This document shows positions 51,109 to 52,987 of a stretch of 52,987 nt of DNA, in pieces. The first letter of the stretch is position 1; every line of letters begins with the position of its first letter. Source of the stretch: AC-37 sp034663685 (lineage in GTDB: Bacteria; Actinomycetota; Thermoleophilia; Solirubrobacterales; Thermoleophilaceae); NCBI GenBank assembly GCA_034663685.1, contig JAXDJC010000196.1, positions 1-52,987 of the forward strand, in the 5' to 3' direction. Both the position numbers and the translations under genes were made by a program. The notes under the pieces are model-generated. The model was not told the DNA's origin. It saw only the letters and a list, made by a program, of their open reading frames with translations, and did no database searches.

Positions 51109-52145
51109 GGCCCCACCCCGAGTCCGGGGAGGACCTGCTCCGCCACCACGCGGGCCACGGCGTCCTCGCGGTATGGCTCGAGCAGCACGCTCGCCCGGCC
51201 GGCGTACACGGCGCGCTCCTCGTCGCCGATGGCGAACCCGGCCCGCACGGCCACGGCGAGGGCGTCGGCGGAGCTGTCGCGGGCCACCAGCCGGGTGTCG
51301 AGGGCGCGGGCCAGCGGAAGCGCCTCGAACGAGCCCGGCGTGGGCACGGTCACGAGCGGCGTGCCGGCCGCCAGCGCCTCCATCGGCGCGATCCCGAAGT
51401 CCTCCCAGCGCGACGCGTTCAGGTACATCCGCGCGCGCCCCACGCGCTCGAGCCACTCCTCGCGGGGCAGCTCGCCGGCCCACTCGATCCCCTCGGGCTC
51501 GGTCACCCGGTGCCGGCGCAGCCACGCGAGGCCCTTGGCCCGGTCGGCGCCGCCGATCACGAGCCGCGCGCCCGGCGGCGCGGCCTCGGCCCACGCCGCG
51601 CACAGCACCTCCAGGCCGCGCTTGCGCGGGTAGCCAGCGTACGCCACCGCGTCGATGTCGCGCTCGGCGGCGCCCGCGACCGGCTCGATCGGGATCGGCA
51701 CCCGCACGCGAGGGCGATCCACGCCGGCCACGGCCTCCTCCGCCCCGAGGCTCACGGGCATCAGCAGCCGCGCGCTCTCCAGCACGCCACGCTCCACGCG
51801 CCGCTGCCATGCGCCGGAGGGGCCGGGGCGATTGAGCGCGGCGGTGGCGTCGAAGCGGATCCCGTAGGGGGTGGCGGCTCCGCCGGCTCCGCGCGGCTGC
51901 AGCAGCGCCGCCGTGATCGTCGAGTACACGACCGCGCGCGCCTCGATCCCCCGCACCGAGCGCCGCGCGGCCAGCGCCTCCACGAGATCGGTCACGGCCG
52001 CGTTGCGGCGCAGCTTCCCGCTCGGCCCGATGCGCACCGGCACCACCTCACAGCTCGCCCCCGCGCGGCGCACCAGCCCGGCGAAGGCCTCGTCCGAGCG
52101 CCTCAGCCCGGGCGTCGTCCCGAGCGAGACGAGCGCGATGTCCAC
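51105..52145 (-). CDS. GT4-type glycosyltransferase
   Basis: 346 residues from GTG 52143-52145, which gives the expected first strand MDIALVSLGTTPGLRR. An upstream GTG at 52190 would run into the divergent gene. The donor domain has VAYAGYPRKRGLEVLCAAW, VIGGADRAKGLAWL and SRWEDFGIAPMEALAAG with both Glu residues. A TACCCT box on the minus strand (52165-52170) gives a short leader. It is followed by a second GT4 with an ATGA overlap. Confidence 0.87.
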   Translation of the reverse strand: MDIALVSLGTTPGLRRSDEAFAGLVRRAGASCEVVPVRIGPSGKLRRNAAVTDLVEALAARRSVRGIEARAVVYSTITAALLQPRGAGGAATPYGIRFDATAALNRPGPSGAWQRRVERGVLESARLLMPVSLGAEEAVAGVDRPRVRVPIPIEPVAGAAERDIDAVAYAGYPRKRGLEVLCAAWAEAAPPGARLVIGGADRAKGLAWLRRHRVTEPEGIEWAGELPREEWLERVGRARMYLNASRWEDFGIAPMEALAAGTPLVTVPTPGSFEALPLARALDTRLVARDSSADALAVAVRAGFAIGDEERAVYAGRASVLLEPYREDAVARVVAEQVLPGLGVGP

Positions 52146-52164
52146 CCCCGGGCGCAAGAAGCGG

Positions 52165-52170
52165 AGGGTA
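52165..52170 (-). promoter_or_regulatory. -10 box TACCCT on the minus strand
   Basis: It lies 19 nt before GTG 52143-52145 and shares two bases (TA) with the plus-strand TAACCT box. The two -10 boxes overlap back to back. Confidence 0.4.
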
Positions 52171-52174
52171 ACCT
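52169..52174 (+). promoter_or_regulatory. -10 box TAACCT, leaderless start
   Basis: It lies 6 nt before GTG 52181, the same box and spacing as before the gene at 48966. Confidence 0.6.
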
Positions 52175-52180
52175 CGCAGC

Positions 52181-52987
52181 GTGTCTCCACCCGTCGTGTC
52201 GGTCGTCGTGCCGACCAAGGACCGTCCCGACTATCTGGAGGTCACGCTGCGGTCGCTCCGCGACCAGGACCTCGCCGAGCCGTACGAGCTGCTCGTGGTG
52301 GACGACGGCAGCGACCCCGGCACCCGCGCCGCGGCCCACGAGGCGGGCGCGCGGCTGCTGCGGCCACGCGGCGGGCGCGGGCCCAACACGGCCCGCAACA
52401 CGGGGATCGCCGAGGCCGGCGCCGGCCTGATCGCGCTCGTGGACGACGACGTGCACGCGCCGCGCGGGTGGTTGCGCGCGATGGTCGAGGGCGCCGCACG
52501 GCACCCCGAGGCCGACGCCTACGGCGGCCCGATCCGCGCCCGCTTCGAGGGCCCGGCGCCGCGCAGCTGCGGCCGCGAGGCACCGCCGATCACCTCGCTC
52601 GACCTCGGCCCGGCCGACCGCGAGACGGAGCTCGTGTGGAGCGCGAACATGCTGCTGCGGCGCGCGGCCTGGGAGCGCGTGGGGCCGCTCGACGAGCGGT
52701 TCTCCACCGGCGGCGACGAGGAGGAGTGGCTGCGGCGCCTGCGCGCCGCGGGGGGCCGCGTGATGTACCTGGCCGACGCGGCGCTCGACCACCGCCGCGC
52801 GGGCGACGACGCCCGTCTGCGCTCGCTCATGCGGAGCGCCTACCGGCGCGGGCGCAACATGCGCGCCTACGACGGGATGCGCGGCACCGCGCCGTCGCTC
52901 GGCCGCGAGCTGCGGGTGCTCGCGGGCTGCGGCTGGCACACCGCGCGGCGCGGCTGCCCGCAGGGGCTGATCGCGGGCGCGCACTCC
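52181..52987 (+). CDS. GT2 glycosyltransferase (3' end beyond window)
   Basis: 269 codons are present and the frame is open at the window end. GTG 52181 gives VVSVVVPTKDRPDYLEVTL, then VVDDGSDPGTR, RGPNTARNTGI and the metal site ALVDDDVHAPRGW. The acceptor-side motif is FSTGGDEEEWLRRL. This is an ordinary GT2 core of the kind that builds polysaccharide repeat units. It is divergent from the GT4 pair with overlapping promoters. Confidence 0.88.
   Translation, partial: MSPPVVSVVVPTKDRPDYLEVTLRSLRDQDLAEPYELLVVDDGSDPGTRAAAHEAGARLLRPRGGRGPNTARNTGIAEAGAGLIALVDDDVHAPRGWLRAMVEGAARHPEADAYGGPIRARFEGPAPRSCGREAPPITSLDLGPADRETELVWSANMLLRRAAWERVGPLDERFSTGGDEEEWLRRLRAAGGRVMYLADAALDHRRAGDDARLRSLMRSAYRRGRNMRAYDGMRGTAPSLGRELRVLAGCGWHTARRGCPQGLIAGAHS

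Noticed and set aside
52146..52190. GTG 52190 as the start of the GT4 gene at 51105.
   Set aside because: It would overlap the divergent GT2 start and add a non-family N-terminus; GTG 52145 gives the expected first strand.

Overview
The window is very G+C-rich (about three quarters G+C by eye), almost gap-free bacterial DNA. Start codons are often GTG or TTG, genes are joined by NTGA stop/start overlaps, and many starts sit 6-7 nt behind a TANNNT box, which indicates leaderless mRNAs. This fits a high-G+C actinobacterium, possibly of the Thermoleophilia (Solirubrobacterales-like). That placement is inference from style and gene content, not from a marker gene. I see no rRNA, tRNA, phage, IS element or CRISPR array.

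Positions 1-16767 are mixed functions. A minus-strand set comes first: DEAD-box RNA helicase, SAM methyltransferase, HtrA-like protease and the start of a BatA-like VWA membrane protein. Then come a secreted glucuronyl-C5-epimerase-like protein, a berberine-bridge FAD oxidoreductase, a cation diffusion facilitator, a 1206-residue secreted copper/quinoprotein with two cupredoxin ends around a PQQ-type propeller and a PHM/SURNod19-like module, a secreted serine hydrolase, and L-2-hydroxyglutarate oxidase. At 14670-16767 a Wzt/Wzm polysaccharide ABC exporter opens the glycan region.

Positions 16771-52987 are one large surface-polysaccharide locus in blocks of alternating strand. It has about 14 glycosyltransferase genes (GT2, GT4, a fused GT2-GT4, a WecG/TagA type), GT-C-like or DUF2142 membrane proteins, a Wzx-type flippase and several nucleotide-sugar routes. 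The routes visible are: dTDP-6-deoxyhexose (rfbC and an RmlD-like reductase, without rfbA/rfbB here); CDP-3,6-dideoxyhexose (rfbF, rfbG, rfbH, plus a CDP-paratose-2-epimerase-like gene); GDP-6-deoxymannose (gmd and an Rmd-like reductase); a ColD-like 3-dehydratase; and a UDP-ManNAc/UDP-glucose-type dehydrogenase next to WecG. The likely output is a complex deoxy- and dideoxysugar-rich polysaccharide or glycolipid, exported by the ABC transporter and/or the flippase. No Wzy polymerase and no priming sugar-phosphate transferase were recognised here.

The most unusual signals are: (1) the four-part copper/quinone protein; (2) a systematic TANNNT-6/7 nt-start signature, in three places built from the stop codon of the preceding gene; (3) a glycosyltransferase whose family N-terminus can only begin at a non-canonical ATC codon, itself exactly 6 nt behind a TAGCCT box; (4) two CTGA stop/start overlaps implying CUG initiation; and (5) two histidine-for-lysine PLP dehydratases, one of RfbH/E1 type with an exactly spaced Fe-S cysteine motif and one of ColD type.
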